Assembly (NCBI GenBank): GCA_027574665.1
Contig: CM050652.1
Span: 39,894,307-39,958,306 of the forward strand
Origin: Rhynochetos jubatus
Lineage: Eukaryota > Chordata > Aves > Eurypygiformes > Rhynochetidae
Direction: 5' to 3'
Length of the DNA stretch: 64,000 bases
Part shown: positions 51,401 to 63,800 of the stretch, in pieces
Position numbering within the stretch: the first letter of the stretch is position 1
Layout of the letters: the number at the start of each line of letters is the position of its first letter
The notes under the pieces: generated by a model
The model's input: the letters and a program-made list of their open reading frames with translations, nothing else
What the model was told of the DNA's origin: nothing
Databases searched by the model: none
Position numbers and translations under genes: made by a program

Positions 51401-54400
51401 TAAATTTGGCCCTGACAAGCCGCCTGCACACAGCGGTGGCTGTTTTTAGCTCTATGCTTGATGTTGAAATACATTGCTGAAATGGCAAATTTCACATCAG
51501 TCTGAAACAGAATGTAAAGTTCATTGGCCCTTGCCAAAAATATGCACTTTTCCTGGGCCCACCATGCTACTTCGTTTCTTTGCCACAGAATCCATGAAAA
51601 AAGAATATAACGCAGAATGGTTTACTTCTCCTTCTAAATTAGCTCATCCTATAGCACTTATTAAAAACCTACAGTGATTCAAACCATCCTTTTTGCCTTA
51701 AGAATTTTCTGCATTAACTTCACAGAGAATTAGGCAAGACAAATATCAAGATTTATTGGCAGAGAGATCTCAGCCTATGAATTCTCCCTGAACAGATCAT
51801 AAATCTTCCTACTTACCAGGAAGATATCAGATTCCCTATAGCTACAAAATCTCAGTGGAAGCAAGGTCAAAATCTAGCTGACTCCATTTTCCTGTTCCTT
51901 TTCAGAAACATTATTATAAATTAGAAATTGGATTATAAGTCTCATAAATATGTTATTTACCTGTTGACAGGTTTTGCTATATTACATTATGATACTACTA
52001 ATTCAGGAATTAGTGCTACACAAATCTCACAGGCTAGAAACTCACAACATCAGCAGGCAGCCTTCAGACAGAATTTTTCTCTTATTTTAAAAATATATGA
52101 GGGAAAGATTAAAAATGAACTTTATGGAAGAAATAAAAGCATTCTGGAAAACTTAAGCTGCTGATGGTCCAGGTAATGTGCATTTCCACATCAGTTTTCT
52201 GTTCAGCACACAGAAATATAATGCCCATCCAAGGACAGGTGCATTCACAGCTTCAAATAGGCTGTTTTACGTAATCTAAGGGGTGAAATAGCTACAAATA
52301 TACCAGGATTGTTAAAAAGCAAAGTAGGAAAAAAGGTGTGGGGAGGGGAGTCAGAATTTGGTGTGAAGACTGCATCTTGTCAAATTTAATTAAAAAAAAA
52401 AGTATTTAGTAAAACTCTAGTTTAATATAAAATATTTAGAAATGTCAATGGTGAGAAAGCACAAGGTTAGTCAAAGCAATATGCAAGTGGGCACAGGTAG
52501 CGTCCAAGATGCGTCAATAAATTTGATTTCATCTTTAATGAATCCTGATCTTATTTTTAAGATAACAGACAAATTTTTAAGATACAATTCAACAACTGTA
52601 CCTCTCTGATATGTTCACACTCACAAGAAAACTGATTTCATACGTACATACTGATCTGTTGTGCAGCTGAAATTACTCATTTACATGCAAAAGTTGCAAA
52701 GTTCTAGAAGTGTGCTGAAAACTTTCTCTGAATTCATCACTGGAGTCAATGAGGAGGGCTGTAGTGTTCTGAACAATAGATGTGTGAATAGGCCAAAGGA
52801 GCAGAGAATAAAAAAGTCACACCATGTTCTGAACGTCTGTCAAAAACAGGCATTCTTCCAGGGCATGTTAACTTATCTGGTGGAGTGGATATTTTTGATT
52901 GACAGGACTGAAATAAAAAGGCTGAAGTGTTGTTGATACTTTTTGCAGTAAAACAGCTGTATTAAATTACATGTTTCTCTCTTATTGTCAACAAGTTGGC
53001 AGGGTGTATGCAATGTGTCAGCTCTGCAATGACAGCACCACTTTAAAACGCAGTTGGAAGAGCCTGGTATGAATGCTTGTTTTTGTGAATAGGTATCTCT
53101 AACAAGCTAAAATATAACAGTCGTGAAGAGAATCGATGGGTAATATGTGTCAAAATGGTACTTCAGCCTTATAATATTCAATTTCTGGCTCTGCCCAGAT
53201 ATTAGTTGGCAAGGAGGCATATCCACAGTCTGAGTCACAAACCCCTGCACTTCAACTAACAGAAATCCCGTTCCCACAATGTTTTCAAGCAGGCGCTCCA
53301 TTCCCTCCTGCCTGGGTAGTTAATGATGGAAACAGCACACGCACCATATGCCTGCTGAGGCACTTCAGAATAGCTGTGTTGGTCCTGGCCCAAAACAAGG
53401 AGTGAAAAGTCACAGCAGAAATGTAAAAAAGCGTGTTTTAAAAGAGGTCTGACTTTGGTTTGATTTACTACTGAAGCAAGTTACTGAGTTGAGTCTTAAT
53501 GCAATCATCTTGTGTATCCTATTCAGATGGTTTTGTCCATTTTACCCTAATGCCTACAGAACTGCTTTCCACTCCCAGGAGTATCCAGCTACAGCTATAC
53601 CTAACCTAACGAATCCCAGGCTTTGAAAATTCTGTTCCCAGGTACCATTTGGATTCCGCCAATATTAAGCTGCAGTTCCACACACTAAAAATATCCTTTG
53701 CACCTGATGGCTGTCAGTGAAGACGTTCCTGTTCTCAGAACCACGTACCACAGTTAACACTGAAGAGAAAGGCAGGCCAAGGGGTTCTTCACATTCCCAA
53801 TAAGAGGATGAGGAAAGCAGCTCTGTGAGAAAAGGAAAGCAATGCAGCTCTGCTGGAATGGTGAATGCAATCCTGGCAGAAAGCGGAATAGGGAGAGCTG
53901 AACGGCGAGCACGAACGATGAACGCTGCTTTTGCCATGTAACCATAGTGACTAGAGAGAAGGTGACTGCTGTGACACCAACCCAGAAGGCTATTGCATCT
54001 GTTTCTAAACAGAAAACCTGCTCCACCGTCAATAGCAAAGGGAATTAAAGGATGGCCTAAGATAAATGGTCTGCCAGTCAGAATATTTTAGACACATTTT
54101 TTTTCCTGAGTAAGTAGCATTCACACCCACGATGAAATGCTTTTAGCATGTGTCAGTATTGACAGCCTTTCATTTAAGAAAAAAATGCTGTGATACAGAA
54201 AAGCACAGGTTTGGGATTATTGAAAAACAACATTGAAAACCTGCTTTAAAGTCAAAATTAATATAATCATACTTTCATGAAAAGGTGAAGTTTGAAATTA
54301 AATGTTTTGTCTCCCCAAATAAAAACCAAACAATCCAGCTAATTCAATACAGTTTTTGGAATGGTTGTGGCTCTTCTCCTACTTCAGAGCAAGTGAAACA

Positions 54401-54794
54401 TTCAGAAAATTAGAACTTTGAATGGAAAATACATTCCCGTTTCAATTATTCAGCTTACAATGCAAATCTGACAGCCACTTGGGTTTGTGCATACATTAGC
54501 ATAGGTTTGCACATATTCCACTCATATATCTGGAAATATTTTGATATTGCAAAATCCATTTCATCTTCTGATAGACTATTCTAATCTTCCCTCTGGAATT
54601 ATCTGGGAAAAGGAAATATTAAGACATTATCAGAATTTTCTCATTAACTGTACCTCCTATGTATTAGATACCGCATTTGGAATTTTTTGTAATTTCCAAA
54701 GCAACTGTGTACATTCAGGGTCTCTTTCCCACCTCACCCCACTCCCAGAAAAGGGTCATGAAGTTAATTTATAATAATAGAGGGTAAATGTTCC
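48471..54794. other. Mostly AT-rich non-coding DNA
   Basis: No gene was recognised. Small features are an A13 run at 50037-50049, a near-perfect palindrome at 50477-50495, and a GC-richer segment at 50300-50960 whose T-rich core near 50803-50818 may be part of an old dispersed repeat that I could not name. Open frames reach only 96 codons (51198-51488, minus). Confidence 0.45.
50477..50495. repeat. Near-perfect palindrome CCTGAATTC-T-GAATTCAGG
   Basis: Two 9-base arms are exact reverse complements around a single T. A second palindromic octamer, AGGATCCT, overlaps the left edge (50473-50480). This could be a dimeric protein-binding site or chance. Confidence 0.6.
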
Positions 54795-54890
54795 TATGGT
54801 GGGTTAGCCTTGGCTAACACCCAAACACCCAGCCATCCCCTCACTCACTCAATTCCCTTGGTGAAATGGAGGGGGAAATAGGAAGACCTA
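54795..54890 (+). mobile_element. Probable degraded endogenous-retrovirus LTR fragment
   Basis: The segment beginning TATGGTGGGTTAGCCTTGGC, followed by CACCC/ACACCCAGCC, a pyrimidine-rich CCCCTCACTCACTC run and then GAAATGGAGGGGGAAATAGG, resembles the start of a widespread class of avian ERV LTRs (ERVL- or ERVK-like) as I remember it. The usual terminal TG appears as TA. The match fades after about 54890, no second LTR or internal gene was seen, and no target-site duplication could be defined. The family assignment is from memory and uncertain; it would be a solo-LTR remnant. Confidence 0.42.
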
Positions 54891-56915
54891 CACCTCCACC
54901 TGCAGTGCCTCATTTCAGCCTGAACTGTCACAGCAGTGAGACTCAGGTCACTTAGCTTTCACCATTTAGAAGTTAGTCTCAATGAGGTTTTTTTCTCTAT
55001 GATGAGGATAACATCTTCAGAGGACAATCCACCCCACCTTTTTGAAGTGTTTCAGGATTGTACAGACCACCCTTTGGAGTTTCCTGTTCCTTGAAATTAA
55101 GAAACCATGGAGGTCGCATCTTTTTTCAGTAGCAGTTGAGAAGAGTCCCCTCCCTCATCACAGCTGGTTGTCCAGGCTCTCCTCACCAGAAGAGAACTTA
55201 TGAAGAGCCATTCTAGACTCCAAATGTGGGATATATTTCAGCTCTGAAATTATCTTATTTCTAGCCATCAAGTTCAGACACATAATGGAAGCTTGTCATC
55301 TGATCTCCTCTACAGTTGACGGAGGCACCTTGAAGGGCAATTCAACCTACCAACATTAAACCCTTGTCTTTAGACAGAAGGCATCACCCTCCTGAAGTAT
55401 GAACTCTTCCCCTTACCTGTAGAGGGGATCTTGGTGACTGACAGGCAAAGGAGAAATGTACTTTATAAGAAAAAAAAATAGAAAAGGAAACCCAGCTAAA
55501 TAGTCTGTAGCCTGCAAGCTCAGTGCAAGCCATCCTGCCCTCCTACAAGTCCTTGGCATGAAATACAAATGAGAGCAACCACTCTTCTCCTTCCTTTTGT
55601 GCTGAACACAAAACCTCAGCTTGGAGAACCTGAATAATCTACAAATTGCAACTCTGTTTCCTTAATCACTAGTCCTTATATGTAGCAGTTAAATTTATTT
55701 GGCAGCCTAGATTTTTGATATTCTATCATTCTCTGGCAGTCAGTTGAATATGCTTGACTGATACCAGAATGATACACAATCCCTAAATAAAATTACTGAT
55801 GCATATCAGTGACAACAGGAGCACCTGGAACACATTTGCAAGGGATACACTACTTAAAAAGACGTAAAATCTATGGACGAGGCTCTTTCTCCCCCTATAT
55901 ACATATTCTACTGTCATATTTAATAACCCTGGGGGGGGTGTGGAGGGGCATTAAATAGTCCAAAGCTTTCTTGTCAGTGAACATTAAGGTCCTCTGTTGT
56001 GTTAGCCCAATACTTGATGACACAGCTTTCACAGTTTCAGAGCAAAGTGTTGAGTTGCCCGAATTTCAATTACAGTTGATAATGATAAATGGCAATGTAC
56101 TTGTTTCCAAATGCTCCGTTCTTTCTGAAGAGATAAATTCACAAAGCCCATAATTCCAACTGCTGCTCAGTTAACTTTCACTCTTTTCTGGGTTTCAAGG
56201 CAAGTTCACATGTATTGTCTTTTAATGTGTTTACTTACAGAGCACATTGAAAAATTTATTATTTTTTAGTAAAGCTTCTGTTATTCCCATCAGGTTTAAT
56301 ACTATATTTTGTAACTTCTGTCTCTTATAATTAGCAAGAGCTATAAATTTCGCAAGTCTCATTGTAGTGCATTTCTCTACACCTAAATATTTTTCCATCT
56401 GTAAGATACCAGCAGCATTTTCCCTATTGTTCTATACTAATCTCTTCCACTGCACATCTGAGGTAATCAAATATGTTTAAACTATAATAAGCTTTGTCCA
56501 CCTAGCGGCACCAACTAATAAAGTTTTGATGTTTCTCCTGTGCTGCTATACTAATCAAAACCAAACAAGAAAATTAATCAGACTATTTTAAAAAATAAAG
56601 AATGAAAACCACTTCAGCAGGTGTGTAACTTCTACAGCCTTGTGCAATTTATCTCCTGCAATTTATTCTCTGCACCCTCCTGTGGTTGTCACTGGCTGCC
56701 CCAAGTGATGTGATTAGTGTTCCCTCATAGGCAACTGCTTTTGAAAAAAACCACAGGCCCTACTCCCTTTAAGAATGCCTTCTCCTCAGCAGCCAAAGAA
56801 TGTGTCACTTCTCAAAATCTTGGCTTATGCATTTGTATATTCAGCTTATGTAAAATACTCTTGCCCACAAAGATTGCCCAGGGTGGTTCCTGTGCCTTAG
56901 TGCACCATGCCAGCT
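54891..56915. other. Non-coding DNA, nothing recognised
   Basis: The first 500 bases are less AT-rich and could continue the decayed LTR, but I cannot support this. A G8 run occurs at about 55931-55938. Open frames are 67 codons or fewer. Confidence 0.45.
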
Positions 56916-57071
56916 GGTGACTAACAGGACTGTACAAATCATGGGTGGAAACTTAGTGACTTGCTTTTTTCCCATTTGATTCTATTTCTACCGTTGACCC
57001 ACAGGACTGTACAAATGAAGGGTGGAAGTCTAGTGACTGCTATTTTATTCTTTTTTTTTTTTTTTTTTTTT
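56916..57071 (+). repeat. Imperfect 77-bp tandem duplication, right copy ending in T21
   Basis: Copy 1 (56916-56992) and copy 2 (56993-57069) share ACAGGACTGTACAAAT followed by GGGTGGAA and TAGTGACT at the same offsets, with preceding bases GGTGACTA versus GTTGACCC. After about 50 matched bases copy 1 continues TTTTTTCCCATTTGATTC, whereas copy 2 runs into T21 (57051-57071). The constant 77-base offset indicates tandem duplication followed by divergence and T-tract growth. Confidence 0.85.
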
Positions 57072-58589
57072 CTGCTGGTGTTTCTTCTCGATTCACTCCG
57101 TGGTTTCAGTAAGATGCACAATCTCTTTTTATTTCTTATTACACAGCATTTCCGTAGGCTGATAAACAGCTGCTGGATATTTTCTATGCCAAAGAAGATC
57201 ATAGCAGTGATGGAGAGAGTGTAATTCTTACAAAATAAATGAGACATTATGTAAATAAAACACTTTTAAAGCCTCCAGGCTGCAAGGTGCTATCCAAATA
57301 AGACAGTATCGCCCACAGCCTCATGTGCTGCTTAAAAATACCAGGGTTAAGTGACAGTTTAGATGTGCATTTCAATTAGGGTTAATAGTTCCACATTCTA
57401 TGACTCATGCAAAAGCATTTGTTTGGGGGTGAGGCAAGACACACGTGAATTTTTCCTCCAAGAGAGATGTGTCTGGGGAGAGCATTTTGCATATGAGACT
57501 GATGCTTGAACAAAAGGACTTAGAAATTCTCTTCATGTTTGTATAACCTACCCAAGCGGCTATTTTTCAGAGTTCTTTCAAACTACGGTTAAAATAACGT
57601 GGCAAAACTGTAGCTCTTTTTAGAAGATGAAGCATAGGAGCTGCATTTCCTCTTTTGGAGCTGCGTGTTGTTCTGTATTCTTTCTTAAATCCTTCAGGTT
57701 TTCTTTTTTCTTTTCTTTTTCACTGAATGGCTTTCCCATTCACACGTAAGGATTTTACCTTGATGCATGTAAACCCTCTGATTATTTCAGTTCAATAATA
57801 AGTGATCAGGGAGACAGAACGGCCCAAAAACGAGGCATCAAGGTGGGCAAAAGTACTTGCCTCCCTTTGAAAAGAGCTTTGTAGTCTAGGGACTAAAGGT
57901 GTCAAGTAAGAATTGAGAGACATCCTGGAAACCTGCGTCAGGTGGTTAAACACTATTTAAACATTTTGGCGTTGGTATTGTTTGTTAAGTGCCAACAACA
58001 CACACTGTTGTAGACACTGAATGCATAATGAAGAAAACCCTACTCTGAAGGACTGGTAAGAGGTGATACCATCAGGAGCTTCTGAAGGCTGTGTGTCAGT
58101 TGAGTAACAACTGCAACAAAAGCCTTTATTTCCTTTCTTTTTCTGACGAATACAAACAAGTTGTTGTGATGAAGGAAGACTTAAATATACCTAACATTTT
58201 ACTAATAGATATCCGTGGTACCAATAGCCTTCAAAGGGGGTTAATATTTCTATCATCTTCAAAGGAATCTAAAACAAAAAGGCATTCATTTCTAAGAGTT
58301 ACACAGAGTGTAACCATGAGGTATAATACAAATGAAAGTATGTGGGTAAGTGAAAGAGCACAGGGGTTGTACTAAGCTAAGAGATTATTTTTAAAGCAGT
58401 CATGAGCTAGAAGCAAAAGCAAACCTGTGTTCATCCTGATTTCAGGGCTGCCACTGATCAAAGAAGAGGCCAGGAGAAATCCCCACTCATGAGAAAAAGG
58501 TTGCAACAAATAATCATCAAGGAAATCTTTTATTACCTATATCGTTTTGGTGGAAATGTATGCCCGCTGTCACAGACATCTACAAGGCT
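57072..58589. other. AT-rich non-coding DNA, nothing recognised
   Basis: Open frames are 102 codons or fewer; the frame at 56939-57247 on the minus strand runs through the T21 tract and is an artefact. No repeat body or gene was recognised. Confidence 0.5.
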
Positions 58590-59420
58590 TTGTTTTCAGG
58601 AAGGCATTCTCACTTGGGGTCAGTTTTGTTTAATGTCTTTATCAATGATCTGGGCAAGGGGATCCAATGCACCCTCCATACATTTGCAGATGACATCTAG
58701 TTGGGCAGGAGTGTTGCTCTGCCTGAGGATAGGAAGGCTCTGCAGAGGGATCTGGACAGGATGGATTGGTGGACTGAGGCCAACTATATGACTTTTAACA
58801 AGGCCAAGTGCTGGGTCCTACACTTGGGTCACAACAACCCCCTGCAACGCTACAGGCTTGGGGACAAGTGGCTGGAAAGCTGCCCAGCAGAAAGGGACCT
58901 GGGGTTGTTGTTTGACAGCAGCTGAATATGAGCTGGCAGTGTGCCCAGGTGGCCAAGAAGGCCAATGGCATCCTGGCATGCATCAGGAACAGTGTGGCCA
59001 GCAGGATGAAGGAAGGGATTGTCACCCTATACTGGGCACAAGTGAGGCCACACCTCGAATACTGTGTTCAGTTTTTGGCCCCTCACTACAAGAGAGACAC
59101 TGAGGTGCTGGAGCGTGTCCAGAGAAGGGCAACAGGGCTGGAGAAGGGTCTGAAGCACAAGTCCTGGGAGGAGCGGCTGAGGGACTGGAGTTGTTTACCC
59201 TGGAGAAGAGGAGGCTCAGGGGAGACCATATTGCTCTCTACAACTACCTGAAAGGAGGTTGCAGTGAGATGGGTGTTGGTCCCTTCTCCCAAGTGACAAG
59301 TGACAGGACAAGAGGAAATGGTCTCAAGTTGCTTCAGGGGAGGATAAGACTAGGTACTAGGAAAAAATTTCTTCACTGAGAAAGTTGTCAGTCATTGGAA
59401 CAGGCTTCCCATGGAACACT
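58590..59420 (+). mobile_element. CR1 non-LTR retrotransposon fragment, truncated at both ends
   Basis: The plus-strand translation gives the CR1 reverse-transcriptase C-terminal half: VFINDL, then TFADD (catalytic aspartates at about 58687-58692) followed immediately by an in-frame stop, then [67 protein letters not shown], and [20 protein letters not shown]. The frame shifts near 58923 and again near 59160-59200, so the gene is dead. Similarity ends at the segment AACAGGCTTCCCATGGAA (about 59420). The remaining coding end, 3' UTR and ATTCTATG tail do not follow. Loss of the 3' end is not explained by normal CR1 insertion, which truncates the 5' side. The left border is approximate. The copy is inverted relative to the one at 7087-7995. 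Confidence 0.93.
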
Positions 59421-60838
59421 GGGAAAAAAAACCAAAGGATCGTCTGACTGAAAAGCCCCCAGATTTTCATGGAAAGGCAGAAGGAGCTAAGGGAGGCACC
59501 TGCGTCCATCTGAATGAGCCAATCTTTTTGGCAAGGGTATTAAATATCATGGAGCAGGTTTGAAATACAACGTGAGGCCCCATGTTACATTATGGCATCA
59601 GTTTTAGCATAGCAGTCTGGGCTCTGGTACACTGGCTCCCTGGTGCTGCTACCTCAGCTCAAGGTCTCAAAGAAAATAAACATACATAACTTTCCAGGTT
59701 GCTTGTAGAAGCACAGACACATCAAAAGAAACTTTTAATCTGTTCTGATGCTTGCTACTCCTGGGAGAAGAAAGCACTTCATTCAGAGTTAGAAAATATG
59801 GCTGCAACCAAGCGGCTTCACTCTGCAGTTCTCCAGAACAATTACTATTGCAGCTTGGTAGACAGTGACCTTAATTTCCAGGAGAAGGAACAAGAGTGTA
59901 GAAGATTCACGCAGCGCTGTTTTGATCTGCCTTGCAAATTTGAATTTTCCATCTCATCACTTCATTTACATTGCCCATGTCTGCTGTTGCCTTCATTCAT
60001 TAATGCTCCATTACAGACCTGTCCATCTTTAAGGAAAACTGACACTACAGACTGGACTTAATTCACTAAGTGAAGACAGAAAAAAAAGTCATAAATCCTT
60101 CATAACAGGCTTCTTCCCATAGTTTCAAGTCTATTCTAGCAGTGCAAATACTTACTGCATGCATCAGCTGAGGGATTTTGTTCTATTGGGTCTTAGTAAG
60201 AAACTTGCAATTCAAATAGATTCATGAGCATTTAGAAATGGATACAAATCACATACACAGATTTCACTACCTCTCCCTTGGCATTCCAGCTTGGGTTTGT
60301 GAACTGGCACCAACCTGCTTCAAATACTTCAGCAGTACTTGATTGCCTCCTTCCTTTCAGTAAAAGTACTAAACCTAAAGTTTTTAATAACATTAACTTC
60401 ATCTAGACGTTACATTTTTTGCATTGCATTTTACCTACTTAAAACCACTTAAAGTTAACTAACTGAAGACTTGGCAGTAGAATTTTAATAAGCAATTTCA
60501 GTTCCTTCCATGTCAGGTTTTATTAAACTTCTGGGTTATTTGATTTCATTTTTAAAGCTTGGTTAGGTGGCAAGTTCATTTAACAACATTTCAAATCACA
60601 GCACTTTATTTCAGTTATAATTAATTACATTCAAGACAATGTATCTAATATTATAGAGGGAAAAAGTCCAGATACAGCAATTAAATTACATTTCTTTATT
60701 AAATCAAAATAATTTAATTCCATTCTCTGTCAAAAGGAAAGATTTTCCCAGTTTACTCTAGGGTGCTTTCATCTGGTATAGTTAGAGAAATAAAGTGAGT
60801 TCCTATCTTGTTGTTACTATGTGAAGCAATGTAATCAT
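59421..60838. other. AT-rich non-coding DNA; 120-codon frame not recognised
   Basis: The plus-strand frame at 59699-60061 begins at a TTG codon, not ATG, and its translation (Leu-, Lys- and Cys-containing) matches no family I know. The remainder has short frames only. No repeat was recognised between the broken CR1 and the tail-like scrap to its right. Confidence 0.45.
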
Positions 60839-60860
60839 ATAATTCTATGATTCTACATTG
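60839..60860 (+). repeat. Possible CR1 3'-tail remnant
   Basis: ATAATTCTATGATTCTA contains the 14-base string ATTCTATGATTCTA, which fits nearly two units of the CR1 terminal repeat. The sequence upstream is not recognisably CR1. It is either a tiny, heavily 5'-truncated insertion, the displaced tail of the copy ending at 59420, or chance. Confidence 0.35.
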
Positions 60861-63800
60861 GCAGAGTATTCTTGCTTTGAATGGGTCAAAACAAACACAA
60901 AACGGAAAAAAGATAATATATCTAGAAATTACCCATTTGTTTTTACTGCTTATTTAAATGATCATGCACCCTGTCGGTCTGTTTTCCTGCTCTGTGTATG
61001 GTTTGAGAAGATCCAAGAATTTCTGTAGACAACTTCAAACCTCAAACCAGGGACAAAATTTTGTCAGCATTTGGGGACCTGAAAGGGTTCAGGATTCAAC
61101 AGCCATTGAACAGTGCAGGTACTCAAGCTGTAGGATAACATTTCAAGCCTGCTTACTTCCTTGCCCTACCACATCAGCTGTACTGAATACTCAGTCAACT
61201 CCTTGATAATGGGATGTTTTTCCTGGCAAGTCTAACCATATTTGTAGGTAGCAGGAATCAGTACCCTCCTGGAAGGAAGCCAGCTGGCCCTAGGAATTGG
61301 TGGGAAGGTTTGATAACAAACTATTCTAGCTATCCAGTTAATTAAGTGAATGAAGAAAGATCACTGTAGATAACCAAACTCCACAGATTTTTGTGCAGAC
61401 AATACTCACAGAATAAATAAAATATATTTTTATATTTTATTTAAAATATTTTCTGACTTGGGCATTTCAATTTGACATTACACTAAAAACCACTCTGCCT
61501 AAAATAAGGTCACAGAGGTCACATTGTAATTAGAGCAACGCCAGAGAGGAAACCATAAAATCCTGTGTTATTAGCTGACATGCAACATTAAATTCCACAG
61601 AAGAATTAATTTGCTATAGGAGCAGAGCACAATGACAAAATATCAAAGGTCTGACACATCTCATCAGGCATATAGCAATATGTCCTTAAGTTGCACTGCA
61701 GCAAGCAACTTATTAATTAAAGTACAGAAATGTTACATCTGCTACAGATCACCTTTATTATGCTTCAGTTTTTAAAAATTATGTCCTACAAAGATTGCAG
61801 AATCAACCACTCCCACATCAGTATTTTTAAGGACAATTAATGGTATTATTATTGATATTATATCAGTAAAGAATTCTATACACTTTTCAGGTCATTCTGA
61901 TTTCCTTTTACAGGTGAAAAAAAATCTCACAAGAGCTGACAATTGTGAAAAGCAATGAAATAAATGGGCATTTTCTCTATGTAGCCCCTTCAATTTTGCT
62001 GCTAAAATAAAAATTTGAAATTGAGAACTCTTGAGCCATCAGGTATAAGGAAGCCACTAGTTTAGTAGTATTCAGAAGAAGCTTTCTTTTCAGTTTTGAA
62101 AATACAGACTTTCACATATGAAGACTAGATTTCAGTGGAAAACTGATTTTTTGGTGACACTATATTGCTTTTTTGCCTGTATCGACTTTTTTTTCTATTA
62201 ATTATCTCAGTGTTATTGATGTTATTTCTTTTGAAGCAATTGTCCTTTCATCTTCAAGACCACTGTCGTCTTCCACATGTGTCTCTGGGAAAACCCATCT
62301 ACTCTCATCAAACTCCACAGGAATTTTACCATGCTTGCATATGCTTTTGAGCTTTTACATTATTTCCTTTTCTCTCCCTGTGGCTTGGTTACTTTGTCGG
62401 TAAGTCTTCCCAACAGCTTGTCATTGTTTAGCAAATGCTGTATTGATACACTTGATTTTTGACATTACTGGTTCTCTAGGTGTTGTTTCTTCCTGCAGTT
62501 GTGGATAATTGTGAATCCATAAGGAGAGGTCTCTCTGATCCACTTTCTAAGATGAGGGCCATATCACCCTTGTACAGCCTAGGGTTCACTCTTCAGAAAG
62601 AGACCAGAAAATACAGTTTGCTCAAGAGAAAAAACGTTGGTGACCTGATTAAGGTGCTCCTTTCTCAATTAGTATCATCTTCGAGGATCCAAAATAAGCA
62701 TTTGCATTTAGAAGCCCTTCAGTTTGTGGTTTTACTTTAATCAAATAAGTGCTGCTTCCGACATTGGTTTCAACCCTAGAAAGTGTTTTACCCCTCAAAA
62801 AAATGCAGGAGTACTAATCTGCACCATTCTGCAAGGTCGGCCTGCAGTCAATTTCCATTCATTGATTAACACACGTTCTGTCACCTACTGGGGAACGCAT
62901 ATTTCCACCTTGTCATACAAATGAGCCAAGGGTGAAAAGAAAGTAGTGGAAAAAATATAGTGCCATAACAGAAAATGATGATGTGTGACCTGCAGAGATA
63001 AAAAAATACAGACTAAAATTGAAAAATCCTTTTAAAGTAGTTGTAATTAACTGAACTTAATTGCTGCATGTGAACACCAGACACCAGCCTTGTGTTAATA
63101 GTATTGGCTTTCAGCCACCATCAGGAAGAGCATTTTAGCTTGTTATTTTCATCAAATGGATGAATGGTGCAGATTAACCCTTTACGTTTTGTTTTATGAT
63201 GTTAATATTAAAATAACATCTGCATTAGCCTGTTATATGCTATCTATTCCTCTGCTGGAATAATGACAAACCTGGATTACTATATGAATTAAAGGAAAAA
63301 GCCCTCATTTTTTCTGTTTCACCAGTCCATATGTCACTTAGATAAAAATTCATATTTAAATAATTTGGGTTAGCCTTGCATTTAAAACTGTGTGCCTAAG
63401 GGCTGGTTTTTTTACACCATTCCCAAGACCTACCCTATCAAGATGCCCTTGTACAGCCCAATGACAATATTCTCTCATGTGGTGGTACTGCCAGTACAGA
63501 AGTGTTTTGAGTTAATGGAGTAAGAAAGGAATTTGTATTTATAAGAAAGAAGGTTCAATTGCGAACACAGGAAAAGCAGTAACTTAAGTATCATGGATCA
63601 ACACTTAATGAATATGCATGCTAGAGTTAAAAACAGATTCAGTGATGGCTTTTTGAGCTGTTCCTCTAGAGACTATTGCTATGGTTGTCACTCCTCTTGT
63701 TTCTGACAGATGAGGCATATCAAAAACCTCCTGTGTTGTCAGAAGTCATTTTGATGATGGCAGTGAAGATAGATAGCTAACTTGGTGGAGGGCACTCTTA

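Noticed and set aside
56939-57247. A minus-strand frame with a long lysine run.
   Set aside because: The lysines come from the T21 tract read on the other strand; there is no other coding sign.
59699-60061. A 120-codon plus-strand open frame after the broken CR1.
   Set aside because: It starts at TTG rather than ATG, matches no family, and lies in otherwise ordinary AT-rich DNA.
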